Part shown: positions 24,238 through 36,165 of the stretch, piece by piece | Layout of the letters: the number at the start of each line of letters is the position of its first letter | Numbering within the stretch: position 1 is the stretch's first letter | NCBI GenBank assembly: GCA_013407085.1 | Contig: JACCGJ010019042.1 | Location: forward strand, 1-64,000 | Source: Atriophallophorus winterbourni | Taxonomy: Eukaryota > Platyhelminthes > Trematoda > Plagiorchiida > Microphallidae | Direction of reading: 5' to 3' | DNA: 64,000 bases | The notes under the pieces: generated by a model | The model's input: only the letters and a program-made list of their open reading frames with translations | Database searches by the model: none | Told to the model about the DNA's origin: nothing | Made by a program: the position numbers and the translations under genes

Positions 24238-27200
24238 CTTCGGTTCCAAGGTTGTCGCGACCGGGGCGGTTTTGGGGATAAGCTCTCTATTTCAAAAAGG
24301 CTTTAATGGGGCACGTCACATATAGCCTCTGACAACAAAGTCCATGTCCTGACATGCTCGCGTGGTCCTGTGTAACCCGGCGGAACTGCTTCTCCTGACA
24401 GAAGAAAGGGCGAAGGCATCGGACTAGCGCCTAGAAACCAGCTTACTTCGGGCGGGTGGAGCTAGTAGGTCCAAGAAGGCGGTCCACCTATGGAAAGGAA
24501 AACCCTTATCTCAAACCTCCACTGCCTTGTGGCTATATCCAATCATGGAAAAGGCTTCAGGAGTCAACCTCGAGGAAAAAATACCCATCCGGAGTCCTTT
24601 AAACAGTCCGAAGTTGTATTCAACTTCGTCCTGCCAACTACTGCGGCGGCATCCTTGTCCAAACGTATTGGCATAGCTGTTTCTTTGGTTCCAGGGAAGG
24701 CTTGGAGAGGGATCACTTGCTGCATTGGCAACAGCTAGTTCTCCATATTGAACTGCCCTGGCGTACATATAAACGCACAAATTTAGAGGACACTCCATTC
24801 CGCTACTACAGATAAAAACACGGAAAGCAGAAGATATCAATTAAAAGCTATGGCTCGACTGGCGTAGAGCCCAGCGCCTTGGGCTGCTTCCGACGGTGGG
24901 AGAGATTTTCAGATCTTATTGGACGGCTACCGCCCGATGCAAGCTGGGTAGCACCCAGTCAATAAGGTGCTGTCTCGCCACAGTCTGCTATCCTGATTGG
25001 GTGCATGGGGATTAGGAATCTACCAACAAGCAGAAGGTATTTTTCCACACCAGCTAAACGAATTACTAAACAACAAACGACAGTTCTAAAACTGGGAACC
25101 TGAAAAGTCCGGTTCACGTTTCCAGGATTTCATTAAAACGTTTGGAATATTAGAGGCGTAAAAAAATCCACTGTGATTAAGACTGAGCCAAATAGGCTGA
25201 ATGTCGACGTGGCTGTCATGCGAGAGACGCGATTACCAGGCACTGGAATGCTAACAGAAAGAGATTACACATTTTTGGAAAGGACCGGGTTCTGATGAGC
25301 CTCGACTGCATGGATTTGGAATTGCAGCAGAACCGAGCTGCATCGGGAGCGAACGGATTTAGACTCTAAATATGAAGCGCATTGCTGGTACCATTACGTT
25401 AGTCAACGTTTATGCACTGACGATCTCTTCGACGCTTTCTGAAAAAATGCTTTTTATCATAACCTCACAACAGTCCTTAAAAACGTGCCACAAACAACTG
25501 TAGTAGTATTGAATGATTTTAATGCCAGAGATGGTGCAGATTGCGGGTCTTGACAAAATTTTCTCGGAAGGTTCGAAGTAGGTAAAACAAACGAAAATGG
25601 ACAACGCCTTTTAGAACTGTGCACACAGTTCAGTCTTTGTGTCAGTAACGCTTTCTTTCAAACATAACCACAGCATAAACTCTCTTGGAAACATCCTCGC
25701 TCTAAGCATTGACATCAGCTTGATCTTATTCTTGTTAGGCTCACTAATATAGGAAGCGTACTCCTCACCAGGTCATATCAAAGTGCAGACTGCGACACTG
25801 ACCGTTCGTTGATTTTGGCAAAATTGCAGTTTCACCAGACGAGATTTCACCGTGACAAATCGTTTGCTAAGCCAAGGATAGACGTCACTCGCATGTGCGA
25901 ACCTAATATAGCTGCGCGATTTGCAAAAGCCTTCACAGCCAAGTTCAGCAATATAACCACATTCGAATCGGCTTAAGAAAACTAAGAATCGCAAAAACGC
26001 TGAATTTGGCGAGTCGCACATTTAACTTACGGCCCGAATAAAGTTCGAACCGGCAACTAGTTCGAAGCAAATCGTTGGGAGATGACTGCTGTGTTGGATA
26101 AGAAACGGTCTTGAGGTTAAAAGGTATGCATACAGATGAAAAAAATACGACTTCTAAAAGCAGAAAGAAATGAGGTCCAACAAAATGCAAAACAATGTGC
26201 AAATGACTATTGGACTGAAATTAGCTTCAATATTCAAATGCCGCTGATACTTGAAATTTTCACGGTATGTATTATGAGATCAAAAGAGCCATTGGTACAA
26301 ACAAACTTAAACGGTTCACATTAAGTCTGTATCTGGTAACCCGATTGTCGACAAAACTCTGCAGATGGAAAGATGGGTAGAGCATTTCCCCTCTCTCTAC
26401 TCTAGGGACAGTACGGTTTTACCGCATGTACTTGAAAATTTTAAGCGGCTATCCCCAAGATTGCTCAAACTCGTTATTTTGTGCCACTCAGGCATGAAGG
26501 GATCAGTCTATTTTAACGATTTCAGTTTTAGAAGCCTTTGAAATTCGCCGAGGCGTCAAACAATGGTGTGTCCTTGCTCCCACGCTGTTCGGCATTTTCT
26601 TAGCTTTGCTTCTGAACCACGCTTTTAGGACGAGAACATAAGGCATTTACCTACGCACGAGAAATGATGGAGACTTTTCAACCTTAACCGGTTGAGAGCA
26701 CAAAGGCACCGGATGTGCTAATCTGTGACCTGCTGTTTGCCGAAGATGCAGAATTGACTGTTTTTCGTCGGCATGCAAAGACTTTGGGCTAACAATCAGA
26801 ATGAACAAGACCAAAGTCCTTGACCTCCCCTCATCACTGTTGGAAACTGCCAGCTTGAATCAGTACAACGTTTCACATATATTGGTTCAACCATTGCGGA
26901 CAACCTCTCGCTAGACACGGAGATTGATAAGCGGATTGGCAGAGCAGCTGTCATTTTGTTCCGATTGAACTCTCGTGTTTGGGGTAACCGCAAGTTGACT
27001 GTAAAGACAAAGATGATGGTAAACAGCGCGTGCGTACTAAATGCTTTACTGTACGGCAGTGAAACATGGACTACTCACGCAAGACACAAACCGAAACATC
27101 CGTCGTATCTTGAACATATCGTGGATGGACAAAGTGACTAATGCTGGAGTGCTTTCCAAAGCAGGTCTACAGAGCATGTTCACCATACTACGCAGCGCCG

Positions 27201-27640
27201 TCTGAGATTGCTTGGCTACGTCTACAGAATGAAAAATGGTCGTATTACGAAAGATCTACTCCATGGTGAGTTGCAATTAGGAAGTCGACCATTGGGCAAA
27301 CCGCACTTGCGGTACAAAGACGTTTGAAAACTAGATATGAAAGCGCTTGGCATTAATCCCGCGAATTGGGAAGAATTTGCTGTTGACCATTCACATTGGA
27401 GACATTGTGTATAGCGTCGTGTGCAAGCTGGAGAGTAGCATATACAGCTCTTGGCTGCTAACACAGATCACGCCACCGGCGTGCTACTGACGCCTAACGA
27501 CCGAGTTCTGCCTATCATTGCAAGTGCTGCGGGAGAGATTGTTCCTCCCGAAGCGGTCTTCTTATTCATTCGATAAGCTGTAGAACATGAAAATTCATGC
27601 TATTTTAGTTTACATCCATGTTCGACATCGACCGAAGTAT
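24238..27640 (+). mobile_element. RTE-type retrotransposon, near full length but decayed
   Basis: The copy begins cggttccaaggttgtcgcga, the same 5' end as the complete RTE at 52581, and its leader runs to about 24860. Decayed coding remains follow. The endonuclease is near 25080-25560 (LHGFGIAAEPS and VVVLNDFNARDGADC-like, in several frames). A linker lies at 26136-26324. RT and post-RT remains include the phrases DCFSSACKDFGLTIRMNKTK, ARAY and NIRRILNISWMDKVTNAGVL near 27095-27160. The C-terminus near 27290-27580 has MKALGINPANWEEFA, HSHWRHC and remnants of a Cys-rich finger. Stops are frequent. It lies in the C1q intron opposite to the gene. The 3' limit is approximate. Confidence 0.8.
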
Positions 27641-28524
27641 GCCACCAACAACAACTGTACTTTACACCTCCACAATATATCTAATATACATAAACGAATG
27701 GAGCCTTTGGTGAGCAGTTTGATTTGAATGATCAAAACAATATGCTGCAAACAGCCAGGTTCTTTCCATTTATTGCTTAATAATTGTTCACTTATCTGTC
27801 TTTTGTATCAAATGCCAATGCATTTACAGGCATTCCCAGGTTAAAATAATCCCTTAATTAGAAACACGCAATTAAACATCTACGTTCTCTCTAAAACTAT
27901 TCAGATCCAAAGGAAATTTGATATATTCCATCAAAAAGTAGCGTATAATTGAGTTGTTTATTTTCTCATTCATTACCAGAAAGTTTTACTTCTATTTTAC
28001 TCCTATCTTTGCTTTCAACACTACTTATTTCAGCGATTGAATCCCAATATCTAATTCAAACTTAAAAGTTACAATTTTGCAACGCAATCTCAGTCAAACC
28101 AAATAGGCTGCTTTTATTGAAATGGCAATTCTTGGAAAAAAGATTCGCTCCTTCACAAATGAATTACTTGACATGGAAACAAATGAAAATATAAATATTG
28201 TGGCTAGTTTGTTCGATCTCATTCAAACAGTTCTTTCCGTCTCCAGCTTAAAACATTTTTTGGGCTTGTCAAATTGGTAGGGAATTATTATTACAGTCAA
28301 ATATTAAACGATATTAACTGCATGGACTATTAGTTCAGAACGCTGCTTAGAACAGTTAGTGTTTTAAAAAATTTTGTTCGCATCTCGGCTAATATCAATT
28401 ATTCCTAAATAGAATCAATTTTGGCAAGTTTTTCATAATTTATCAAAATGTATTGTGGCATAGATACATGAGGATTATTGAGTGTTCAACATCAACTGGT
28501 TGTATGAACTAATAAAAAGTTGGA
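27641..28524. other. Intronic AT-rich stretch, no supported feature
   Basis: Short frames only, with no recognised domain. It lies between the RTE copy and the ATG-less exon at 28525-29219. Confidence 0.35.
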
Positions 28525-29219
28525 CTAGAGGTTCCGGTAAATAAATGTTAAAGTTAAAACACCACCAATGAATATAATATTCTGTTTTGTAATGCTAGTT
28601 TTCTTGTATATAATCCATTCGATCCCAACGCCCAAATATTGAGCACCGGAGTTTTGAATGAACTTGATTTTCCTTCCTCCATTGAATTCCTTGTCTGTGC
28701 CCAATTGATTCCAGCTAACGGTGGCGCTTTTCGATGGTCCAGAATGACGGAACGATCTGACTCGAGTAAACGATTCATTTAACAGAGCTCGCTCAAAAAA
28801 TTCCCAAAATTGTTGAATTGTCACTCCATCGATTTGATCCCATTCAATGATAATACCGTCAGTAGGGGATAAAATTTCAGAAATTTTGTCCGTACACTCA
28901 GTAGCTGATTCCGCTAATTGTAATATTGCTGGGAATGATTGGAGCGTACACTGTCCTATGCTATCTTCCAAAGTTACCAATCGATCGGTGAAGTGTATGT
29001 TCGGTGGCAGCAGGAATTCTCGCAGGATTACAGTTTCTCGGTTATTCACCGATCTGACAAGCCGTGGTTTACTTTTTGGGGAATCGAAATCGATATTCGC
29101 AATGTGCCTTCGTTGTTTGTAACTCGAATTCGTCAAATTTATGGGATGTTCGCGTGCCACGGTTATTTGCGCGAAACTTGCTTTGATCCGTTTGGTCCGT
29201 TTGTTCAGCAACGCGGCTT
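28525..29219 (-). CDS. Possible alternative terminal exon of the collagen-C1q gene, function unknown
   Basis: An open frame of about 231 codons containing no methionine, so it can be coding only as a spliced exon. A plausible acceptor, tctcaaaccctacctctcaag, precedes CC GCG TTG; a stop lies a few codons upstream. The exon would start with two bases of a split codon. That fits the one spare base left by the collagen exon at 31001, the same phase as the C1q exon at 17286. Composition is protein-like, with phrases such as LREFLLPPNIHFTDRLV, SPTDGIIIEWDQIDGV and FWEFFERALLNE. The end is hydrophobic (NIIFIGGVLTLTFIY). I recognise no family. It may be an alternative ending that replaces the C1q domain, or an exon of another gene. 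Confidence 0.5.
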
Positions 29220-29432
29220 GAGAGGTAGGGTTTGAGAACAGTGTTCAAAGATTGATAACAAATGCGGAAAAATAGATGATAATAATAGTTAATTCGGAAT
29301 AGTGGACGAGTGATTTCCGTTCTTAAATGTGGTCACGAACTTGAATGTTGATTAATGAAGAAAAGTTCATTTGAATATTTGAAGAACACTTTGGCGAGTA
29401 TTGGAACATTATTTGGGTAAAATTGAATTGTT

Positions 29433-29640
29433 TTAACCGATTGCACTAAAATTTCTTTGCCCTATGAATACATGATCGGTCCTTAACATATTCCAATCGA
29501 TTGCTGGGCATATTTTTCGTTTGGAAAGAACATACAGATTGTCATGGTCTTTCAATGCACCACCATTAATTGTTATGAATAAGATTGTACTGAAACAAAC
29601 ATTTATTTTGTTGCCACCATAATGTGTCACATCAATTGAA
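29433..29640. repeat. Short interspersed repeat patch
   Basis: The phrase gatcggtccttaacatattcc followed by aatcgatt closely resembles gatcggtcccaaacatattct aatcgat at 44640-44665, beside the CR1 copy there. The shared part is about 45 bases, and its class is unknown. Confidence 0.3.
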
Positions 29641-29859
29641 GATAAATTAATATGGATGGTATGATGTTACATTATGTGGCCAAGTAAGGTATGGAACTGT
29701 AACGAGATTTATTCATATTTGGATCTGCTTATATCTCTACTGCTTAGCAGACTTTACTGCTATTTTCTTTTTTGTGTTAATAAAACCTGACGCAAGTTGG
29801 ATTTCTATGAAAACATCTTAAAAACGGTTGACCACTTTAAATTACAGGTCACCATTTTT

Positions 29860-30112
29860 GAATGAATATATAAAGCCTGTCAAGTCACGGTTTAAATCAC
29901 ATTATCTTGACAAGGAGCATCATGTTTCATCATTTCAAAAGCTTTTAAGGTTCTATGAATTTTGCAGGCCACAGGTTCAAATTTATTCTAACATCAACAT
30001 CGATAATCTGATAGATATGGAAAATTCGCGGAATATAGCCTCAGAATTCCCAATCTTATTAAAATTATACGAACGTGATTGTCTGTTAACTCTCGCGAGT
30101 CATTTGAAATAA
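29860..30112 (+). CDS. Possible plus-strand exon, function unknown
   Basis: A frame open from 29828 to a stop at 30110-30112 encodes a protein-like sequence with PFLNEYIKPVKSRFKSHYLD, SFQKLLRFYEFCRPQVQIY and FPILLKLYERDCLLTLASHL. The best acceptor is actttaaattacag just before 29860. The frame has one internal Met only, so it would be a terminal exon of a spliced gene lying to the left. It is antisense to and inside the collagen-C1q intron. Helical, charged composition argues for coding, but I cannot name a family and no partner exon was found. Confidence 0.35.
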
Positions 30113-31000
30113 TATGCACCATGCTTTCACGAGTAGGTACGCAGCATGTTCTGGTAAAATAATGAAACCGTGGAAGGTAAAGAAATTCAGCAAATTCTCT
30201 CCAAATTTACTGAATAATTTCACGTTGAAGACAGAGTTCCTACTAGCTAGATGTTCCGGGTTAATCGAACCCGTCATATCTACAGAACATTGCTGAGTCA
30301 ATCGATACTTGCATTAATAAATCACCCAGACGAGTGTCAAACTCGTTGCGCTTCGTTGCAAGCACAAAGTGCAGAAGAAAGGGGGAAAGCAAGGCTGAGT
30401 CACTTATCTCTCAGTGAGTTTTAGCGGGAGAGATATGCGGTGTTTTCGAGACGAAATATTCCTGTGATCTATCTTATTCGGTTATAAAAATAATACATCG
30501 TTTACATACATGAATTAGTGACGCGGTAGATGTATTTTTAATTTTTTTCACAATATTTTTCTGTCTTGCTACAGCTACCTCACTGATACATGAAATTATA
30601 AGTCAGTTGCTTGGCAATTAAAAAACTTGTGCATGACAAATAATAATAATCATAGGAAAATATACGTTTGTTTTAAAATATCACATGATCGCTTATTACT
30701 CTCTGTTAATAAACATTATTACCGCAATGACAATTACGTAGACAGATATAATCGTTACAATTTCGAAAAGAATGTTGAGTTTCAAACAAAGTGTCACATA
30801 TAGTTAGTAGCATCTGGAACATTTAGTGCATTAACTTGAGGCATCTTATCATATAAACTGTTTGCCACATTATGAACGTCAATTCAACAACTCATGTGAC
30901 ATACCCGAGAATCTTAACGAAAGAAGCCACGATCAATTCGGCAGTTGTTAAATTTTGTTTATATCGTGGGCGAATGACTATTAGATATTATTTTGCTTAC
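30113..31000. other. Start of the long C1q-gene intron, no feature seen
   Basis: AT-rich sequence downstream (minus strand) of the collagen exon donor. No repeat or domain was identified. Confidence 0.35.
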
Positions 31001-31330
31001 TTTTGTTCTCAATGCATTCGCCCGGTGGACCGGTTAGGCCCATTGGCCCAACTGGACCAGGGGCACCACGAGGACCTTGTTGTCCGGGCGGCCCTTGAGG
31101 ACCCCGGGCGCTGCGCACAGGTACACGGACGCGACGTGGCTTTGCTGAAACGGAAAGTGTGCCTGCGTTTTGTTGAACTTCGAAAGAGTTGCATTCAATT
31201 TGCAGTCGGCAATCAGTGGCGAAAACCGGTGTGGCTAATTCCGAAACGGTATCGGTTTTGACTTTTGCATCAGATGCCGGAGTAAAACGTTCTTTCGTTA
31301 ATCCAGGGAAATGTATCTCATCGAGCAAAG
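31001..31330 (-). CDS. Collagen-like exon of the C1q-domain protein
   Basis: The exon ends with nine Gly-X-Y triplets (GPQGPPGQQGPRGAPGPV and on to GLTGPP) followed by GECIEN, then the donor gtaagc. Upstream residues are polar with two Cys (FATDCRLQIEC). Two acceptors are possible: tttatttaaattcag (exon from 31330) or actttccgtttcag (exon from 31144). Both leave the same phase. The exon ends with one spare base, which fits the C1q exon at 17286, giving a short collagen stalk, a short linker and a C1q head as in C1q/TNF-related secreted proteins. No signal peptide is seen here, so at least one 5' exon is missing. Nine triplets is a very short stalk; the Cys after it may link trimers. Confidence 0.85.
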
Positions 31331-32744
31331 CTGAATTTAAATAAACGAATTTAGTCATTATCGTGACGTATACAATATTGATAACATTAGATCTTTCTTT
31401 CCAGCGCATCTCTGTGGTGCTTAATAAGCTGCCATAGACTCGTGGAGTTAAAATTTCGATGAAGTTCATGCTGATTGGTTGATATTCGACCAATCAAAAA
31501 TTTAGAAGTTTGTGCATAAACAATGGATATCGTATAAATTTTTGATCCCATCTAAAGGAAAACTTTACAATAATAAAAGCTGCATGAGCAAGCACCGATT
31601 GCAGCAACTGAAAAGCTATACTTCTTCTTATGAGCTGAGTTTGTAGTTAAACTTATGTTAGACAATTATTACCACTGCTACATTTAACATACAAGCGTTT
31701 CCTTAATAAAATCATAATAGTTCATGAATCAAAATATCAAAAAAATGTTGATAAGTTGCTTACATGTTACCAAAATTTTGTATACTCAACATTTAGTTGA
31801 ATATTTTTATACAAATTAACGTATTTGACTTCACTGGATGATGCACATAGGACCAGAATAGAAGAGAAGTCTGCTATTTTTCGTCGTACTACGAAATTAT
31901 GTGAAAATTTCAGATTACAATATTCCTTTTCACTTTGAAATGTCAAATGTTTTATTATAAAACTTCGTAATATTGTGAAAGTATGTCCTGCGTTTACGTT
32001 CTCGAGAAATTCTCAGTTAAATGCATGCGATTAATTAAAATTTAGGATGAACCGTGAATTCGTCAGCATCGGTTACGCAAATGTCTTTGTATCAACAAAA
32101 TAATAAACAATCGCATCACGAAATTTTACTCAATGAAAATTTGAAGTCGTTTCTCGGTTAACGAAACTCGCCCAGCTACCAGATAACAATTGGTAATTGA
32201 CCAGGCAGTTCATACCGCTGTGAACTATTTTCAGAGTTATTTTTATCCCGCGCCGGCATATATGGTCGTACGGAGCGAAACGACAGTGAAAGCGATATAT
32301 AATCACGCCCAACAACGTCTGCCGGAGGTCAGCCGCTCTATATTCACCTAATAGTTAAAGCACAACAAGGAGTCATGAACGTTAAGTTGTGACACGATGT
32401 AAAGTCACCAACATTTTTCATTCCGATAATTGAAGCCGTTTACCAGGTTTTAGGGAAACTTGCTCAGTCAAGTTGACTATACGATGGATAATGCGTTGCA
32501 GAATAAACTGACTACTAAAAATTTAAAAAGTCATGAGTCTTAACCTAAATTTGAAGAATAGAAATTGAATTTGAATGAAAAGGCTTCAATAGAAAAAAAA
32601 TTCATAATTTCAATTTAGGACAGTTGCATACAAAATTAGTACGTATCAAGTAAAAAAACATTATTAGGAAATTATAACGTTTATATGAGATAAAATTAAC
32701 CGAATTGTTCACAAAATTAAACACTTTTTTCGATATTACCTTGA
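31331..32744. other. Upstream of the collagen exon, no supported exon
   Basis: The frame of the collagen exon stays open to about 31493 but has no signal peptide and may be read-through into intron. A first exon with a signal peptide was looked for on the minus strand up to the repeat at 32745 and none was convincing. Confidence 0.35.
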
Positions 32745-32975
32745 TTCAAAGTTGATGAAAAATCTCAATACGATCAGGATCAGCATACGCTTGAAACGGT
32801 GAAATAACGGTAAATAAGTTGCGCTTGTATGTCACTGTTGGATAAAGTTTGTAGGACCAACATGGTCGTACTGTCTCTACCTGATAAGTGCAAACAGCAC
32901 GAAACCGGTTGTAGGGTGTGTGATGGAAATGTATGCAAATGAACGTTTTTGCAATACAATCTGTTTCGAACAACT
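32745..32975 (-). repeat. Interspersed repeat related to the 35821-36165 inverted repeat
   Basis: On the minus strand it reads catttgcatacatttccatc, then accggtttcgtgctgtttgc, gagacagtacgacca, and a block containing ttatccaacagtgacataca. The same blocks occur in the same order at 35821-36165, where the last block is present twice in inverted orientation. The first half also resembles the TATTGTGGTG family at 12988 and 62299. Confidence 0.55.
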
Positions 32976-33607
32976 ATTTAGTTGAAGATTGATATTTGAG
33001 TAGATCCACCTGCTGTAAGTGTAAAATATCCGTAAGAGCAAATTTTGAAGCAAAGCGTTTTTTAAAGACAGTTTCTATGATACGTCCTCAAGAAATATAC
33101 CACTTTTCAATGAGCATCAAGTCAATTCAACTAAGTGCAGGAAAAATACATGAAAACACTCTAAATATAAGGTTAAATAAAAAAGAGTGTAATTTAATAG
33201 TTTTGCCTCAAACCAATAAAAGAACGACAAAAAGCTTGGAAACAAAGTATTAAAACTTGATTAATATTAAAATAAGATGAATATTTTAGGATGATTCAAT
33301 GGAAATAAGGACACTTAAATACTGAATAAGAATAATAGTAGAACTAATGTCAAGAAACCTACGTTTATTTCGCTAAACATCACTGTAGTTGCATCACGTT
33401 GCTTGCAACACCGATTGATTAACATAAATTTTAAACAAGCTACCCTTTTCTTGCCAACTTGCATTTTTATCTAATGCAGTCTAAATGATTAGAACTCTAA
33501 AAGTAAATTTGAAAACAATCTATTGCACCGGAAATTATTCTCAACGATTGCTTTAAAATTTCATTTAATAATAATGACTACTCGATTCATCCCAAAGGTA
33601 TTTAAAC
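32976..33607. other. AT-rich stretch without supported feature
   Basis: Short frames only, between a repeat and the RTE copy. Confidence 0.3.
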
Positions 33608-35800
33608 CTAATTAAATATAGTATAGACTTCGAGCTCAGGTGGAATTCTGTCTTCACTGGAGGCCTTCCAATACACTAAGCGGTCGCTTGCCCTATTGAT
33701 CTCATCGAGAGTAGGGTGATTATCTAGATGTTCCATGGTTGGCAACCACTCAACATTTTTAAGTACATGCGGTAAAACAGTACTGCCCCTAGAGAAGAGA
33801 GAGAAGTGCTCTACCCATCTTTCCATCTGCAGAGTTTTTTCGACAATCGGGTTATCAGTTGCTGACTTAATGTGAGAGGTTTTAAGTTTGTTTGGCTGTC
33901 GTGATCCCATAATCCATACAGTGAAAATTTTCAGTATCCGCAGCTTTTTGGATACTGAGGCTACTTTCAGTCCAATAGTCATTTGAACATCGTCTTGCAG
34001 TCTGTTGGACATTTTTTTCTAGCAGCTCTTAGAATTCGTAAGTTTTCATCTATGGGCATACTTGTGAACCTCAAGAATGCTGACCGTTTCTCATGCAACA
34101 CAGCAGTCATCTACCAAGCTTTTGCTTCGAACAAGTCGGTCATTCGATTTTTCTTCGCACCGTAAGTGGAAAGTGCGACCCGGCATATGAGGTTTTTTAC
34201 CTATTCCAGATTTCTGAAGCCGATTCGAGCGGGGTTGCCTTGTTGAAGACGGCTGTGAAGGCTTTTCCAAATCGCGCAGCTAAATTAGGTTCACACAAGC
34301 GAGTGACATCTATCCTAGGCTTAGCAGACAATTTAGTGCGGTGAAATCTCTTGTGGGGAATCTTCAAGAAAAAGATCAAGCTGCTGCCAATTTTAGAGCG
34401 AGGATGTTTCCAAAAGTGTGTATGCTGTGGTTTTTGTTTGAAAGAAAGTGTTATTGACACAAAAACTGAACTGTGTGCACAGTTTTAAAAGGCGTTGTTT
34501 ATTTTTATTGGTTTTACCTACTCCGAACCTTCTGAGACAAATTCGCCAAGACTCGCAATCTGCACCAACTCTGGCATTGAAATCACCCAATACCACTACA
34601 CAGGTTTTGGCTCGTTTTTTAGGACTGTTGTGAGGATATGATTAAAAGAGTCTTTTTCAGCTAGCGTCGAAGAGAGCGTCGGTGTACAAACGTTGACCAA
34701 CGTAATGGTACCAGCAATGCACTTTAGATTTAGAGTACAAATCAGTTCGCTGTTTCGCAGGGCAAACCCAACTCCATGCAGTCGAGGCTCATCAGAACCA
34801 TCTTTCTTTCCAAAAAACGTGTAAGCTCTTTTGGTTGGTATACCAGTGTCTGGTAATCGCTTCTCTTGCTGGGCAGCCACGTCAACATTCAGCTCTTTTA
34901 TCTCATTGTTAATCACAGCTGATTTTCTTACGCCTCTGATATTCCAGAGGCGTGGAAACGTGAACCGTACGTTCCAGGTTCCCAGTTTCAAAGAATACCT
35001 TTGTTGTTTAGTAATTCGTTTCGCTGTTGCGGTAAAATGCCTTCTGCTTGTCGGTTGATTCTTAATCCCCATGCACTCAACGAGGATAACAGACCGTTGC
35101 GAGACGGCACCTTATTGATAAGGGGCTTCCAGCTTGTGTCGGGCGGTAACCGTTCAATGACATCTGAAAATCTCTCCCACCGTCGCAAGCAGACCCAGGC
35201 GCTGATCTCTACGTTAGTCGAGCCATAGCTTTTAACCGGTATCTGTTGCTTCCCGTGTTATTGTACTTAGAAGCGGAATGGAGTGTTCTCTCCACTGGTG
35301 CGTTGTGATGTACCTTAGGGCAATTCATTATGGCGAACTAGCTGTTGCCAATGCAGCAAGTTATCCCTCTCCACGGCACCAGCATTACCAAAGAAACAGG
35401 TATGCTTATACGTTTGGACAACGATGCCGTCGCAGGACTAAGTGGAATACAACTTCGGTCTGCCTAAGGGACTCCGGCTCCGGATTTTTCCGTTGACTCG
35501 TGAAGAGTTTTCCATTATTGGATGTAGGCACAAGGCAGTGGAGGTCTTAGATAATGGTTTTCCTTCCCCTATGTGCACCGCCTTCATGGACTTACGCATT
35601 CCACCTGCCAAACAATGCTGTTTTGAGGCGTCAGTCATCCGCCTTCGCCTTCAGTAGAATCAATTCCACCGGGTCAAACAGGACCATGCGTACAGGCCAA
35701 GAGCTGGGCTTGGTTGTCAGAGGCTATATGAGACGCGCGCCATTAGAGCATATTTAAAATTGGGAGCTTATCCCCAAAACCGACCCGGTCGTGTCAACCT
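33608..35800 (-). mobile_element. RTE-type retrotransposon, 5' half (leader, endonuclease, start of RT region)
   Basis: The 5' end on the minus strand (caaggttgacacgaccgggt near 35795) and the leader match the RTE copies at 24238 and 52581. Endonuclease frames follow: 34596-35072 with LKLGTWNVRFTFPRLWN, EKRLPDTGIP, RLHGVGFALRNSELI and ITLVNVCTPT; 34393-34596 with VLGDFNARVGADCESW; then 33608-34012 with the linker and WKASSEDRIPPEL, the start of the RT region. The copy ends there, without RT core or 3' end. Losing the 3' half is not normal for this element class and implies a later deletion or rearrangement. Stops and frameshifts make it inactive. Confidence 0.8.
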
Positions 35801-35820
35801 TGAACTAAAAAATATTATTA

Positions 35821-36165
35821 AAACTGCTCATTTGCATGCATTTCCATCACACATACCATGACCGGTTTAATGCTGTTTGCACGGGACAGTAAAATCAATT
35901 AGCTTGAAACAGTGGAGGAATGGTAAATAAGTAGTGCTTGTATGCCACTGTTGGATAAGGCTGGTACGACCAACCTGTTCAATCACGTGTCATACATATG
36001 CATAATGGGGTTAAACCCATAACCATGAACCAAAATGCTCATTTGCATGCATTTCCATCACTTCGTTATGGGTTTAACCCCATTATTAATATATTTGGAC
36101 ACGTGATTTATTAGGTTGGTCGTACCAGCCTTATCCAACGGTGGCATATAATTGCTACTTGTTTA
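35821..36165. repeat. Long inverted repeat (foldback), arms about 100 bp
   Basis: The left arm (35923-36023) and the right arm (36064-36163) are reverse complements with few differences. Both contain ggataaggctggtacgacca, cacgtgt and taatggggttaaacccataa (or complement). The spacer of about 40 bases repeats tcatttgcatgcatttccat, also present at 35827. The single-copy form of the arm is at 32803-32870. Transcribed or single-stranded DNA here could fold into a long hairpin. Confidence 0.85.

Noticed and set aside
25285..25310. CTGATGAG string suggesting a hammerhead
   Set aside because: It is the decayed coding sequence for GSDEPRLHG of the RTE endonuclease, also present at 34790 on the minus strand; no GAAAC with stems follows.
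30872..31261. Plus-strand frame of 129 codons
   Set aside because: Antisense of the Gly-X-Y collagen exon.
31331..31493. Extension of the collagen frame upstream, with Met residues, as a gene start
   Set aside because: No signal peptide or good start context; two good acceptors lie inside the frame, so this is more likely intron read-through.
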